A stretch of DNA of 64,000 bases from Streptomyces sp. NRRL S-350 (GCF_000719705.1 NZ_JOHO01000011.1:124001-188000), one strand, 5' to 3'; shown: positions 55,720 through 63,107, counted from the first letter of the stretch. Made by a program: numbers and translations. The notes: a model not told the origin generated them from the letters alone.

Positions 55720-56501
55720 GGTTCCCCCAGGAGTCCGGTGAAGGTGGGCGAGTTGAGCCAGGGCCACGCCTCGTCGGCGCGGTCGGCGAGGAGCTGGTCG
55801 GCGAGGAGCTGGTTCACGTTGAGGCCGGCAGTCGGCCAGGCGGTGATCTGCTCGGCTCGGGCGGCGACGAGGGCGGTGGAGAGGGAGTGGCGCAGGTTGA
55901 GCACCGAGATCCGCTCCCGGGCCTGCGGGTCGCCCTTCTCCAGCCAGCGGCGGTGCAGGGCGGTCATGGAGGTGCCGCGCAGCTCTGGCTGGGTGACGTC
56001 GAGGCCCAACTCCGTGCAGACGTCGACCAGGCGGCGGGAGCGGTCGGTGAGGAGGTGCCCGGCGTCGTAGCGGGTGTCGAGGAGCCGGACGTCGTCCTCG
56101 GCCGGGGCGCGGCGCCGGTGCCACACCTCCCGGGCCCGGGTGACCTCGTCCGTGGCGTGCTCGGTGTTGAGGACAGCGAGGTCGGCGCAGAGCTGGTGGC
56201 CGGTCAGGAGATCGGAGGTGTCGAGGGCGGCGCGGACGGTGCGGGCGGCGTGCTGCACCAGCGCCGCGGCTTCCTCGGTCTCCTCCACGTAGGCGGAGAG
56301 GTAGTGGAACGGTGCGGCGGTGAGCGGCTGCTCGTCGCCGGGGCGCAGGTCGAGCCAGACGAGCGAGTAGCAGAAGACCTTGTTCCCGTTCTTGATCCGC
56401 CGGTTCTTCGTCCACTCCGCGTCGAGGGAGGCGACGCGGACGGTGCCGGTACGGCGGCCGGGCAGGCGCAGGGGGTCAGGCAGGTTGGTGGTGACGATCA
56501 C
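55692..56501 (-). CDS. DEDD 3'-5' exonuclease-like protein
   Basis: 269 residues. Exo I is seen as SLDAEWT (D27, E29) and Exo II as LLTGHQLCADLAVL (D107), as in DnaQ-like folds. The Exo III region LRHSLSTALVAA has the histidine (205), but Ala stands where the DEDDh aspartate should be, so the nuclease activity may be altered. Start GTG 56501 has GGAG ten bases upstream. It ends inside the kinase gene. RNA or DNA as substrate is unknown. Confidence 0.65.
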   Translation of the reverse strand: MIVTTNLPDPLRLPGRRTGTVRVASLDAEWTKNRRIKNGNKVFCYSLVWLDLRPGDEQPLTAAPFHYLSAYVEETEEAAALVQHAARTVRAALDTSDLLTGHQLCADLAVLNTEHATDEVTRAREVWHRRRAPAEDDVRLLDTRYDAGHLLTDRSRRLVDVCTELGLDVTQPELRGTSMTALHRRWLEKGDPQARERISVLNLRHSLSTALVAARAEQITAWPTAGLNVNQLLADQLLADRADEAWPWLNSPTFTGLLGEPCPSAPAPS

Positions 56502-56573
56502 GGGTCGTGTTCTCCATGGGTGGTGCGGTGCCCCGGAGTTGGGGCACCGCACGTGACGCTACTCGCGCACGGG

Positions 56574-57332
56574 CTACCGGCCGGCCGGTTCAGCGAGGGC
56601 AGGGAAGTGGTCCCAGGCCACGCTGCGCAGAACAGCCGGGACGGACAGGGGCTCCTCCCAGCGGGCGCGCTCCCGGGCCCGGGCTCCGAGGAGGGCGACG
56701 GCGAGCGCCTGGTGCAGGGCGGAGGCGCCGAGATCCAGGGCCGCCGCCGGGTCGTACTGTGCGCGGTCGTAGGCGAACTGGAGGGCAGGGGCGGAGAGGA
56801 TGCCGCTGGTCCCCGTCGGGCACTCCACCCGCTCCGCTTCCATCGCCCGATCCAGGGTCCACCCGGGGACACCGAGGTCGTGGGCCGTGTCCGTGAGCCA
56901 CGCGGTGCCGCGCTCGCGCACCGTCCGGTCGGCCCACCCCTCGCCCACCGCCGTGATGCCGGGCATCCGGCCGGAGGCGTGGCGGGTGAGGGCGTCCCGG
57001 TCGTCGGCGTAGGAGTGCCAGGCGAGACCCGCGGAGTGCCGCCGGCCCTGCACGAGGACGCCATCCAGGAAGGCGACGAGGGCGGGCGCCTCGCCGTCCT
57101 CCTGTGCCACCACCACCCGGTAGCCGACGTTCAAGGTCTGGGTGGCGAGAGGGAGGGCAGCGGTGCGGTGAACAGGGAGGAAGACCGCGGCGGCAGCCAC
57201 GGGCAGAGCCTCGGAACCGTTGTCCGCCCACTGCACCGCCAGGCCGGTGAGGAGGTGAACGGCACGGGGGAAGGGGCGCTTGCCCGCACCGTAAGGGGTG
57301 TCGGGCCAGCCGAGATTGGTGAGGTCAAGCAC
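56574..57332 (-). CDS. Unknown protein coupled to radical SAM gene
   Basis: 252 residues, soluble, no signal. Starts GTG 57332, eight bases inside the radical SAM gene, so it is translationally coupled to it and probably works with it. Visible segments: LTNLGWPDTPYGAGKRPFPRAVHLLTGLAVQW, VGYRVVVAQEDGEAPALVAFLDG and GLAWHSYADDRDALTRHASG (as separate parts). I recognise no family. Candidate partner or substrate-binding protein for the enzyme. Confidence 0.7.
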   Translation of the reverse strand: MLDLTNLGWPDTPYGAGKRPFPRAVHLLTGLAVQWADNGSEALPVAAAAVFLPVHRTAALPLATQTLNVGYRVVVAQEDGEAPALVAFLDGVLVQGRRHSAGLAWHSYADDRDALTRHASGRMPGITAVGEGWADRTVRERGTAWLTDTAHDLGVPGWTLDRAMEAERVECPTGTSGILSAPALQFAYDRAQYDPAAALDLGASALHQALAVALLGARARERARWEEPLSVPAVLRSVAWDHFPALAEPAGR

Positions 57333-58314
57333 GGGTCGCCCCCGCGGTGCGGATCGAGCGGCCGAGGTACTTCGCGTAGTGGTTGCGCTTGAACCGGTAG
57401 CGCCCCCAGATCTCGGTGACCGGCTCCTCCAGGAGGTTCCCCAGCGGCTCGAACAGGTCCTTGGCGTCGTAGACGGGCCACGCGGACGCGGCGCCCGTCG
57501 GCTCCACCACGATCATGTGCCCCTCGTTCTCCGGCGTCCAGGTCGTCAGCCGCAGGGCCGGGCTCCACTGGTGGGTGGAGCGCAGCGCGGTGAGGCGGTC
57601 GAAGAGGTTGCCGGCCTCGTCCTCGGTGATGAACTCGTTCTCGTCCAGGTCGAGCGCGTTGCCCTTGCGCAGAGGCATGATCAGCTTCAGTTTGCCCGCG
57701 CCGAGGACGTCCGCGATCTGGTAGGTGAAGGGGAGCGAGTCGAGGGTGGAGCGGTAGACGACGGCGGACAGGGACAGCGGAATCCCGGCCTCCTGGAGGG
57801 CGCGCACGCCCGCCATCACCTGGTCGTAGTCGCCCCGGACGCGGTTGGTCGTCGCCCTCGGCCCCTCCAGGCCGATGTTGGCGAACGCGATCTTCCCGGC
57901 GATCCGCTTCGCGTGCTGGATGCCCTTGGTCGCGTTGGTGGGGACGGCCAGCACGTGGCCCTCGGCGAACATGTCCACCACGTCGCCGAAGTCCTCGCGC
58001 AAGAGCGGTTCGCCGCCGGAGAGGAAGACGCGGCCGACGCCCGCGAGGTGGCGGTACATGGTTTCGAGCTGGGCGAGGGACGGGTCGGGGAGCTGGAGCG
58101 TCTCGGAGCAGAACGAGCAGTCGAAGTTGCAGCGCTTCGTCACCTGGACGATCACGGACAGCGGCACCGTGGAGGCGGCCACCAGGGCGTCGAGGTCGAG
58201 AGTGGGGTCGGCGGTGAAGTGGTGGCCCGCGCCGAAGCTGATGCCGCTGGTGCCGACGGGGGTGCTGGTGCGCTGCGGGACGATGGGGAGACCGAGGCTG
58301 GTCGTCACGTTCAT
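57325..58314 (-). CDS. Radical SAM enzyme with a cysteine-free SPASM-like tail
   Basis: 329 residues. The [4Fe-4S]/SAM motif is RCNFDCSFC (C62, C66, C69) with GGEPLLRED following; the barrel continues IGLEGPRATTNRVRGDYD and IMPLRKGNALDL, like PqqE/MoaA-type enzymes. The C-terminal part (VVEPTGAASAWPVYDA, FEPLGNLLEEPVTEIW) has the shape of a SPASM domain (pDGxxxpC...GNl...iW) but no cysteines, so no auxiliary cluster. ATG 58314 has GGAAGG nearly adjacent. It is coupled to the unknown gene downstream. Confidence 0.85.
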   Translation of the reverse strand: MNVTTSLGLPIVPQRTSTPVGTSGISFGAGHHFTADPTLDLDALVAASTVPLSVIVQVTKRCNFDCSFCSETLQLPDPSLAQLETMYRHLAGVGRVFLSGGEPLLREDFGDVVDMFAEGHVLAVPTNATKGIQHAKRIAGKIAFANIGLEGPRATTNRVRGDYDQVMAGVRALQEAGIPLSLSAVVYRSTLDSLPFTYQIADVLGAGKLKLIMPLRKGNALDLDENEFITEDEAGNLFDRLTALRSTHQWSPALRLTTWTPENEGHMIVVEPTGAASAWPVYDAKDLFEPLGNLLEEPVTEIWGRYRFKRNHYAKYLGRSIRTAGATRA

Positions 58315-58367
58315 TCCTTCCGGATGGGTGGGCGGTGCGTGGCGGTCCGGCGGTGCGACCGCCGCGG

Positions 58368-58382
58368 CTGGCGGCCCGCCAG
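58368..58382. repeat. CTGGCGG-C-CCGCCAG hairpin in intergenic gap
   Basis: A perfect 7-1-7 inverted repeat in the 120-bp space between the radical SAM gene and the upstream 192-aa gene; attenuator, terminator or processing hairpin. Confidence 0.5.
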
Positions 58383-58436
58383 TCCGCCGCAGTGTCAGCG
58401 GCGCCTGGCGGGAGTTCGAGTGCGAGGCGGGGACGG

Positions 58437-59015
58437 TCAGGTCGTCCGCTTCGCCACGTAGTGGAGGGTCTGCCGGCCCGCGGCCAGGTGCTTGAGCGCG
58501 GCCTTGGCCGCCTTGCCGACCTCGGCCCAAGTGGTCGTGTAGCCGGGGCGGTTGGCGAAGGGGACGATGCTGCACAGGGCGCGCATCAGGGAGAGGACGG
58601 CGGGCTGGAAGCTCAGCTCCATGTCCTCCTTCGGGGCCAGCTCTTCCAGGTCGAGGAGAGTGGAGTTCAGCCGGTGGTGGATCAGCTCGCCGTACAGGAG
58701 GTTCGCGTCGGCGTTCGTGCCGGGCGACGTCTGGGTGACCGGGGTCCAGAACGGGGTGCGACCGCGAGCCCAGGACGCCCCGGAGACCAGGGCGTGGATC
58801 GTGCCCATGCGGGCCTCGTCCACGTCCACGCGGTCAAGGTCGAACAGCGCGATCAGTTCGACCCAGGTTCGGAGCATGCCGAGCAGCCGGGCCCTGCTGA
58901 ACGTCATGCCGTCCGGGAGGGTGTAGCCGAGCAGCTCCAGCGCGGTGCGTAGCCCCTCGGCGTCGACGATCGGCGGCCGGTCCACCGGGCCGCGTCCGCG
59001 CGGGTCTTCGGGCAT
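58437..59015 (-). CDS. Unknown protein of the accessory group (192 aa)
   Basis: ATG 59015 with a run of GGAGGAGGAG upstream, a very strong ribosome site. Mostly alpha-helical by eye (ALELLGYTLPDG, MLRTWVELIALFDLDRVDVDEARM, LLYGELIHHRLNSTLLDLEEL). No signal, no membrane helix. It lies directly before the radical SAM gene in the same direction. The family was not recognised. Confidence 0.7.
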   Translation of the reverse strand: MPEDPRGRGPVDRPPIVDAEGLRTALELLGYTLPDGMTFSRARLLGMLRTWVELIALFDLDRVDVDEARMGTIHALVSGASWARGRTPFWTPVTQTSPGTNADANLLYGELIHHRLNSTLLDLEELAPKEDMELSFQPAVLSLMRALCSIVPFANRPGYTTTWAEVGKAAKAALKHLAAGRQTLHYVAKRTT

Positions 59016-59030
59016 CGTTCTCTCTCCTCC

Positions 59031-59060
59031 TCCGGCCGGGCCGCCGTGGCCCGGGCCGGA
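59031..59060 (-). terminator. Hairpin between accessory genes
   Basis: TCCGGCC (59031-59037) and GGCCGGA (59054-59060), with inner GGGCC/GGCCC pairing, form a bulged stem between two same-strand genes. Confidence 0.5.
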
Positions 59061-59134
59061 CGTGCTGGATCGTCAGTCGGTGCTGGTGCCCGGACGCGGC
59101 TTCGCGCGGCGGGCGGGGGTGTGCGTGCGGGGGG

Positions 59135-59404
59135 TCAGAAGAGTCCCCAGCGCCTGGGCTTCTGCGGCTCGACCGGGCCGCCGCTGCCGCCTTCGCGGAC
59201 GCTGCCCATCTCGACCTTCGCGCCGGCCTTCCTCTCCAGGGCCCGCTGTCCCTTCTGCCGGGCCTCCTCCGGGCTCGACGCTCGGACGAGGCCGGCGATG
59301 GGCTTGGCAGGCTTGTTGAGGCTGCGGACGAGGCCGGTGACGGAGAAAGTGCGCTCCTCGCCCTGGCCTTGGTCCTTGGGCTCCTCGGCCTTCTTCCGGC
59401 CCAC
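59135..59404 (-). CDS. Small basic protein (89 aa)
   Basis: GTG start at 59404 shares its first base with the TAG stop of the NUDIX-fold gene, so the two are translationally coupled. The protein is rich in Lys, Arg, Glu and Gln (GRKKAEEPKDQGQGEERTFS, EEARQKGQRALERKAGAK) and ends PQKPRRWGLF. A short helix SVTGLVRSLNKPAKPIAGLV may bind a partner or membrane. Function unknown. Confidence 0.65.
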   Translation of the reverse strand: MGRKKAEEPKDQGQGEERTFSVTGLVRSLNKPAKPIAGLVRASSPEEARQKGQRALERKAGAKVEMGSVREGGSGGPVEPQKPRRWGLF

Positions 59405-59928
59405 TACGCCACGACCCCCGGGAGCGGCTTGCTGTCGCGCAGCTCGACCGGCGTACCGGTGTTCCACGCCGCCAGGACGTGGGTGAAGCGGGCGAGGGAG
59501 TTGCCGGTGAGCAGCCCGCGCGCCTCCTCCTCGGTCGCCCACTGCATCCGGTCGTACCCGGAGGTCGGGGCGAGCTGGGGCACGGCGTCCGCCGGGACCG
59601 AGACGCCGTACAACCAGTTGTGCCGCTCCACCTGGCCCTGTCCGGGCCGCGCGGTGGTGTGGTCGGTGCCGAGGAGACGCAGGCCGGCCGAGGCGGTGAT
59701 GCCGACCTTCTGCGCCAGGTGCGCGGTGACGGCGTCGCGCGGAGCCTGCCCCTCCTCCACGCTCCCGCCAGGGATGCCCATTGGGTCACCGGCCTTCCGC
59801 GCCCGGTTGATGAGGAGATAGCGGGCGGCGCCGTCCGGGCCGGTCTGCACGACGAGGGCGTTGGTGCCGAGTCCGACGGGCCGTCCGGCCCGCCATGCGG
59901 CGCGGCCGCTGTCGATGGTTGTGGTCAT
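59404..59928 (-). CDS. NUDIX-fold protein with a destroyed catalytic box
   Basis: 174 residues with NUDIX-like surroundings (LGTNALVVQTGPDGAARYLL, GIPGGSVEEGQAP, LLTGNSLARFTHVL), but the box reads GSVEEGQAPRDAVTAHLAQ-KVGI. The conserved E, R, E, E, E are Q61, A69, H70, Q73 and K74. Such a protein should not hydrolyse by the NUDIX mechanism and is more likely a binding or regulatory module. Start ATG 59928. It is coupled to the basic protein downstream and shares the gene group with an intact NUDIX at 54587. Confidence 0.78.
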   Translation of the reverse strand: MTTTIDSGRAAWRAGRPVGLGTNALVVQTGPDGAARYLLINRARKAGDPMGIPGGSVEEGQAPRDAVTAHLAQKVGITASAGLRLLGTDHTTARPGQGQVERHNWLYGVSVPADAVPQLAPTSGYDRMQWATEEEARGLLTGNSLARFTHVLAAWNTGTPVELRDSKPLPGVVA

Positions 59929-60034
59929 GGTCCCCTCCTTCGTCCCGGCGTCCGTCGCCGGGCTTGCTCCGCCGCCGGTGGCAGCGGAAGTCTGTGGGTG
60001 GCGGATGGTCAGGCCGCGGTGGCCGGTAGCGGGT

Positions 60035-60259
60035 TCACGGCTTGATGTCGGTGACGTTGACCTGGAAGCCGGGCGGCCAGCGCCGCACCCACACCTCGAC
60101 CATCCGGCTGCCCCGAACGCGGACGTGGAGGAGGCGGCCGCGGCGCTCGGCCTCCGGCCGCTCCGGGGCGGGGTTCAGCGGCCGTCCGCGGGTGAAGGAG
60201 AACCCGGTGACGAGGTAGTACAGGCAGACGGCGAACAGGACGAGGTTGCTGACGTACAC
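60035..60259 (-). CDS. Small membrane protein (74 aa)
   Basis: One N-terminal membrane helix (VSNLVLFAVCLYYLVTGFSF) and a basic cytoplasmic tail (RRGRLLHVRVRGSRMVEVWVRRW, beginning after a Pro/Glu linker). GTG start with GGAAG about five bases upstream. It lies between the NUDIX-fold gene and the radical SAM fragment, same strand. Function unknown. Confidence 0.6.
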   Translation of the reverse strand: MYVSNLVLFAVCLYYLVTGFSFTRGRPLNPAPERPEAERRGRLLHVRVRGSRMVEVWVRRWPPGFQVNVTDIKP

Positions 60260-60361
60260 GGCACTTCCGTTCGGTCGGTGTGGCGGTCGGCCCGCTGGCA
60301 CCCGGTGTGCCTGCCGCCCCGGGCCGGGGGCGGTGCCGCTTCCGTGAGCTCTGCTGGCCGC

Positions 60362-60868
60362 TCACCACCTGGCATCCGCCGGGATGTAGGCGGCCGCGCG
60401 GTCCCGTGCCCGCTGCGCCTTCGTGATGGAGGCGCAGCGGCGGGCGACGGCGGGGCGGGCGGCGAGGTGGGAGGCGTAGGGGACGGCGGTGGCGCGGAAG
60501 CAGCCGGGACGGTTATCGGCGGCCGCGACCAGGTGGTCGATCAGGTTGGTGGTGCACTTCCAGTCCCGGTCCTCCTCGTTCGGGTGGCCAACGGCGAAAT
60601 GCGCGGTGACGACGATTCCGGCGGTGAGGAGGCGGCGGGTGACGGAGGCGACGGTCGCCCGATCGAACGCCTTGCCCATGGCGTGCAGGACGACGTCGGA
60701 GCCGGAGCCGACGCCGAGGGACACCTCACGCACGCCCCGGTGCGCGATGGCCGCGAGGTAACTGTCGGGGATGCGGTCGTACAGGGGCACCATCTGGTCT
60801 TCGCGCCAGAGCAGGAGGGCGGGGTCGACAGGAGCGATGTCGAGCATCTTGCTGTCGGTGGTGCGCAC
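60362..60868 (-). pseudogene. C-terminal fragment of a radical SAM protein
   Basis: 168 residues resembling the second half of a B12-type radical SAM barrel: the family line LGVESGSDxVLxxMGKG is seen as SLGVGSGSDVVLHAMGKAF, and AHFAVGHPNEED matches the later hGxPGE line. The N-terminal CxxxCxxC segment is absent and none of the frames in the 500 bp upstream supplies it. GTG 60868 has GGAG six bases upstream, so a short product could still be made. I call it a remnant; a reduced, cluster-free protein is the alternative. Confidence 0.6.
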
Positions 60869-61371
60869 TTCCCACTCCACTTCACACCGGGTCGGCGCTG
60901 CCGACCTCCTCGGCTGGGACTGTTCGTCCTGCCCGGCCTGTCCCTGGCGGAGGGTCAGGCCGCGGCTGCCCCCGGTGGCCGGACGGCCCGGCCACCGGGT
61001 TCGTCCCGGGGCCCCTCCCCGCGCCCCGCCGTGGACGGGGAGGGAACCCGGGGTGCCGCGCGTACCCGCAGCCACTCGCGGAACGGGGTGCGGCGCGGCG
61101 GCCCGCCGCCGCTCCTGCCCGCGGCTCCCCGGGACGAGCGGGGAGTGGTGCGCGTCCCGGCAGCGGGGACCGGGGCAGGAGTGTCAGCCGGCCTTCCCCC
61201 GCCCAGCAGCAGGGCGGGGAGTTCACGGCGGGAGCTGCCCCGTAGATGGAGGAGACCGAGGCAGCTCCCGCTCCCCGGGCGAAGACCGGGCCCGGGGTAT
61301 GCACCGCGGCGGAAGCCGCGGGGTAGTGCTCCCCGTCCGGGGCGTGCTGTTCGCGCCCCGGACGGGGAAGT
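60869..61371. other. Gap of about 500 bp upstream of the radical SAM fragment
   Basis: It contains a GGTCGGC-GCT-GCCGACC inverted repeat (60890-60906) and the terminator at 61331. Open frames here have no family similarity. The missing radical SAM N-terminus is not here, so the deletion is old or the gene was rebuilt. Confidence 0.5.
61331..61367 (-). terminator. Perfect 14-bp hairpin after coiled-coil gene
   Basis: 61331-61344 pairs with 61354-61367, loop of nine bases, five bases past the stop codon at 61372. It splits the accessory genes into separate transcripts. Confidence 0.75.
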
Positions 61372-61740
61372 TCAGTGGTGGCCGTGCCCTCGCGGGCGGC
61401 GGCCGTGGCCGTGGCCCGCCTGCTGCTGCAGCTGGGCGAAGATGCCGGTAACGAGGGCGAGCAGTTCGTCGGCCTGCGCGGCCAACTTCTCGCGCTCGTT
61501 CTTGTACGTCTCGGTCACCGCCCGGATCGACGCCTTCGCGCCTTCCAGCTCGGCCAGGAGCAGCCGGCCTGCCTCCAGCGCCTCCGGCTGGCCGTGCAGG
61601 AACGCGACGGACGCTTCCAGGGCCGCATCCTCCGCCTCCACCTGCGCATCGACCTCCTGGCCGAAGTCCCTCTCCTCGCGGGAGAAGTAGGCGCGCAGGG
61701 TCGGGCTGTACGCCTTGCGGTACGCCCAGCGGCCCCTCAC
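61372..61740 (-). CDS. Coiled-coil protein with His/Gly-rich tail (122 aa)
   Basis: GTG start at 61740 overlaps the stop of the 47-aa gene as GTGA. The body is a charged helix (EEDRDFGQEVDAQVEAED-type heptads, LLLAELEGAKASIRAVTETY, REKLAAQADELLALVTGIFA), and the tail HGHGRRPRGHGHH could bind metal. Cytoplasmic. It is followed by a strong hairpin. Function unknown. Confidence 0.65.
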   Translation of the reverse strand: MRGRWAYRKAYSPTLRAYFSREERDFGQEVDAQVEAEDAALEASVAFLHGQPEALEAGRLLLAELEGAKASIRAVTETYKNEREKLAAQADELLALVTGIFAQLQQQAGHGHGRRPRGHGHH

Positions 61741-61880
61741 GCTGCCACCACCGGCGGCACGGGCAGGCCGTCAGCGAGTTCACCAGGGCCCGCGTCGCGG
61801 GCGAGCTGGCTCACACGGTCCAGCGCCGCGGCGCCGGCCGGGGAGTCGAGCCGGATCGGCTCGTCAGGGGTGGGCTGCAC
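61737..61880 (-). CDS. 47-residue small protein
   Basis: GTG start at 61880 has GGAGG five bases upstream and the stop overlaps the next start by four bases (GTGA), which is strong evidence for translation. The protein is acidic and Pro/Ala-rich (QPTPDEPIRLDSPAGAAALD, QLARDAGPGELADGLPVPPV). It is too small to place in a family. Partner of the coiled-coil protein is the natural guess. Confidence 0.6.
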   Translation of the reverse strand: MQPTPDEPIRLDSPAGAAALDRVSQLARDAGPGELADGLPVPPVVAA

Positions 61881-61948
61881 GACGTCCTCCGAAGCAGGTT
61901 GGGACTCCCCGGTCCGTGTCGTCGGTCAGATCGGGGAGGAGCTGGGCA

Positions 61949-61989
61949 GAGACCCCGCCGGCGGGAGGCGTCACCGCCCGCGGGGTCTC
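61949..61989 (-). terminator. Hairpin upstream of the 47-aa gene
   Basis: GAGACCCCGC (61949-61958) pairs with GCGGGGTCTC (61980-61989). Confidence 0.6.
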
Positions 61990-62056
61990 CGTGGCGGCCT
62001 CCCTCACCCGACCCATGAGGACGGGAGGCCCGGCGCGCCTCGGCAGCGCGCCGATC

Positions 62057-62080
62057 GTCCGCCGGGCGGGACCGGCGGAC
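62057..62080 (-). terminator. Hairpin after the RsbW-like gene
   Basis: GTCCGCCGG (62057-62065) pairs with CCGGCGGAC (62072-62080) around a six-base loop, about 35 bases past the stop codon at 62116. Confidence 0.65.
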
Positions 62081-62115
62081 ACCCGGGGGGCACGAGTCCC
62101 CGGGGGCTGTGGTGC

Positions 62116-62676
62116 CTACGCGACCGCCCGGCTGGGCCGGACCGCGCATAAGCGGGAGGTGCTGGCCACCGCGGCGATGACGGCCGCACGCCGTACGGCC
62201 TGCGACGTGATCGACGCCAGGTTCAGCGGCGGCACCGGCTGCTGGAGGGCCAGCACCGCCCACACCTTCTTCCCGTGCGGGGTCAGGTCGGCCTGCCACT
62301 TCTCGGCGAGCCCGGCGACCAGAAGCATGCCTCGGCCGGACTCGGCACCGTCGTTGCCGACCGCGTCCGCCGGAAGGTACGGCTTCGCCCTGCTGCCGTC
62401 GTGGACGGCCACCACCAGGCGGTCGCCCCCGGGGAACAGGAACAGGCTCACCAGATGCCGGCCGGGCGGGCTGTGCCGGAGCGCGTTCGCCACCAGCTCG
62501 TGCGCGATCCACATCATGTCGCCGCGGTCGGCGCGCCCGATGCCCCAGTCCTTGAGCGTGTTGTCCAGCTTCTCCCGCACCGGGCCGACGACGCCGAGAC
62601 GTACCTCAAGGTCGGGGTCCGTCGCGTCGATCGCCAGGCGGTAGACCCGGCCGAGACGCCCCCTCCGCCCGCTCAC
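62116..62676 (-). CDS. RsbW-like GHKL ATPase (anti-sigma kinase type)
   Basis: 186 residues. N box HELVANALRHS (E60, N64), G1 VAVHDGSRAKP and G2 ESGRGMLLVAGLAE. The fold is that of serine-kinase anti-sigma factors, a family greatly expanded in streptomycetes, often with XRE partners. GTG 62676 overlaps the stop of the recombinase-like gene as GTGA. The C-terminus after about residue 145 is extra and of unknown role. Its sigma factor or antagonist is not in the window. Confidence 0.82.
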   Translation of the reverse strand: MSGRRGRLGRVYRLAIDATDPDLEVRLGVVGPVREKLDNTLKDWGIGRADRGDMMWIAHELVANALRHSPPGRHLVSLFLFPGGDRLVVAVHDGSRAKPYLPADAVGNDGAESGRGMLLVAGLAEKWQADLTPHGKKVWAVLALQQPVPPLNLASITSQAVRRAAVIAAVASTSRLCAVRPSRAVA

Positions 62677-63080
62677 CGCTGCGCCCCGGCGTCGACCCGC
62701 TCCAGCGCGGGGGGAGCCGCAGGGGCGGGCGGGAGCTTCCGCACCCCGTCCGAGGGCGGGATCGGCGGCACGGGGGTCCGATGGGTAATCAGAACGGCCC
62801 TGTGCGCGGCGACTTCACCCGCGAAGTCGTCCCAGCCCTTGCGGCAGATGGAGAGCATCGTGCGGTCGAGGGTCACGACCATCACGACGTCGCCGCCAGC
62901 CACGAGCGCCATCACGCGCTGCCAGCCGGGGCGCTCGGCCGCCGGGAGGAGTTCGTCGGTGTCGACGATGTTCTCGGACACCGGGATGTTCTCGGAGGTG
63001 GCGCGCTGCTCGCACCATCCCGTGAGGAGGTCCAGGCTGAGGGTGTCGCTGGTGCAGAGGTAGGTGACGGCGGTGCGCAT
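62673..63080 (-). CDS. Serine-recombinase-like N-domain protein
   Basis: 135 residues resembling the N-terminal fold of serine resolvases: RPGWQRVMALVAGGDVVMVVTLDRTMLS matches the resolvase line RPGLxRLLxxVxxGxVDVVVVxxLDRLSR. The start YLCTSDT keeps a serine where YxRVS has it but lacks the arginine, and there is no DNA-binding C-terminal part. It is probably not an active recombinase. ATG 63080 has GGAG about eight bases upstream. It is coupled to the ATPase downstream. Confidence 0.6.
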   Translation of the reverse strand: MRTAVTYLCTSDTLSLDLLTGWCEQRATSENIPVSENIVDTDELLPAAERPGWQRVMALVAGGDVVMVVTLDRTMLSICRKGWDDFAGEVAAHRAVLITHRTPVPPIPPSDGVRKLPPAPAAPPALERVDAGAQR

Positions 63081-63090
63081 GGGGAGGCTC

Positions 63091-63107
63091 CTGTGTGGAC
63101 GACACAG
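63091..63107. promoter_or_regulatory. CTGTGT-N5-ACACAG inverted repeat before the recombinase-like gene
   Basis: A 6-5-6 inverted repeat lies directly upstream of the start codon at 63080, overlapping where the promoter or leader should be. Confidence 0.4.

Noticed and set aside
57325..58314. Prokaryotic viperin (antiviral ddhNTP synthase), suggested by radical SAM plus nucleotide kinase
   Set aside because: The viperin-specific segments after the cluster motif (the CFH-type motif and the KINTVV-like line) are absent, and the barrel looks like the PqqE/MoaA type.
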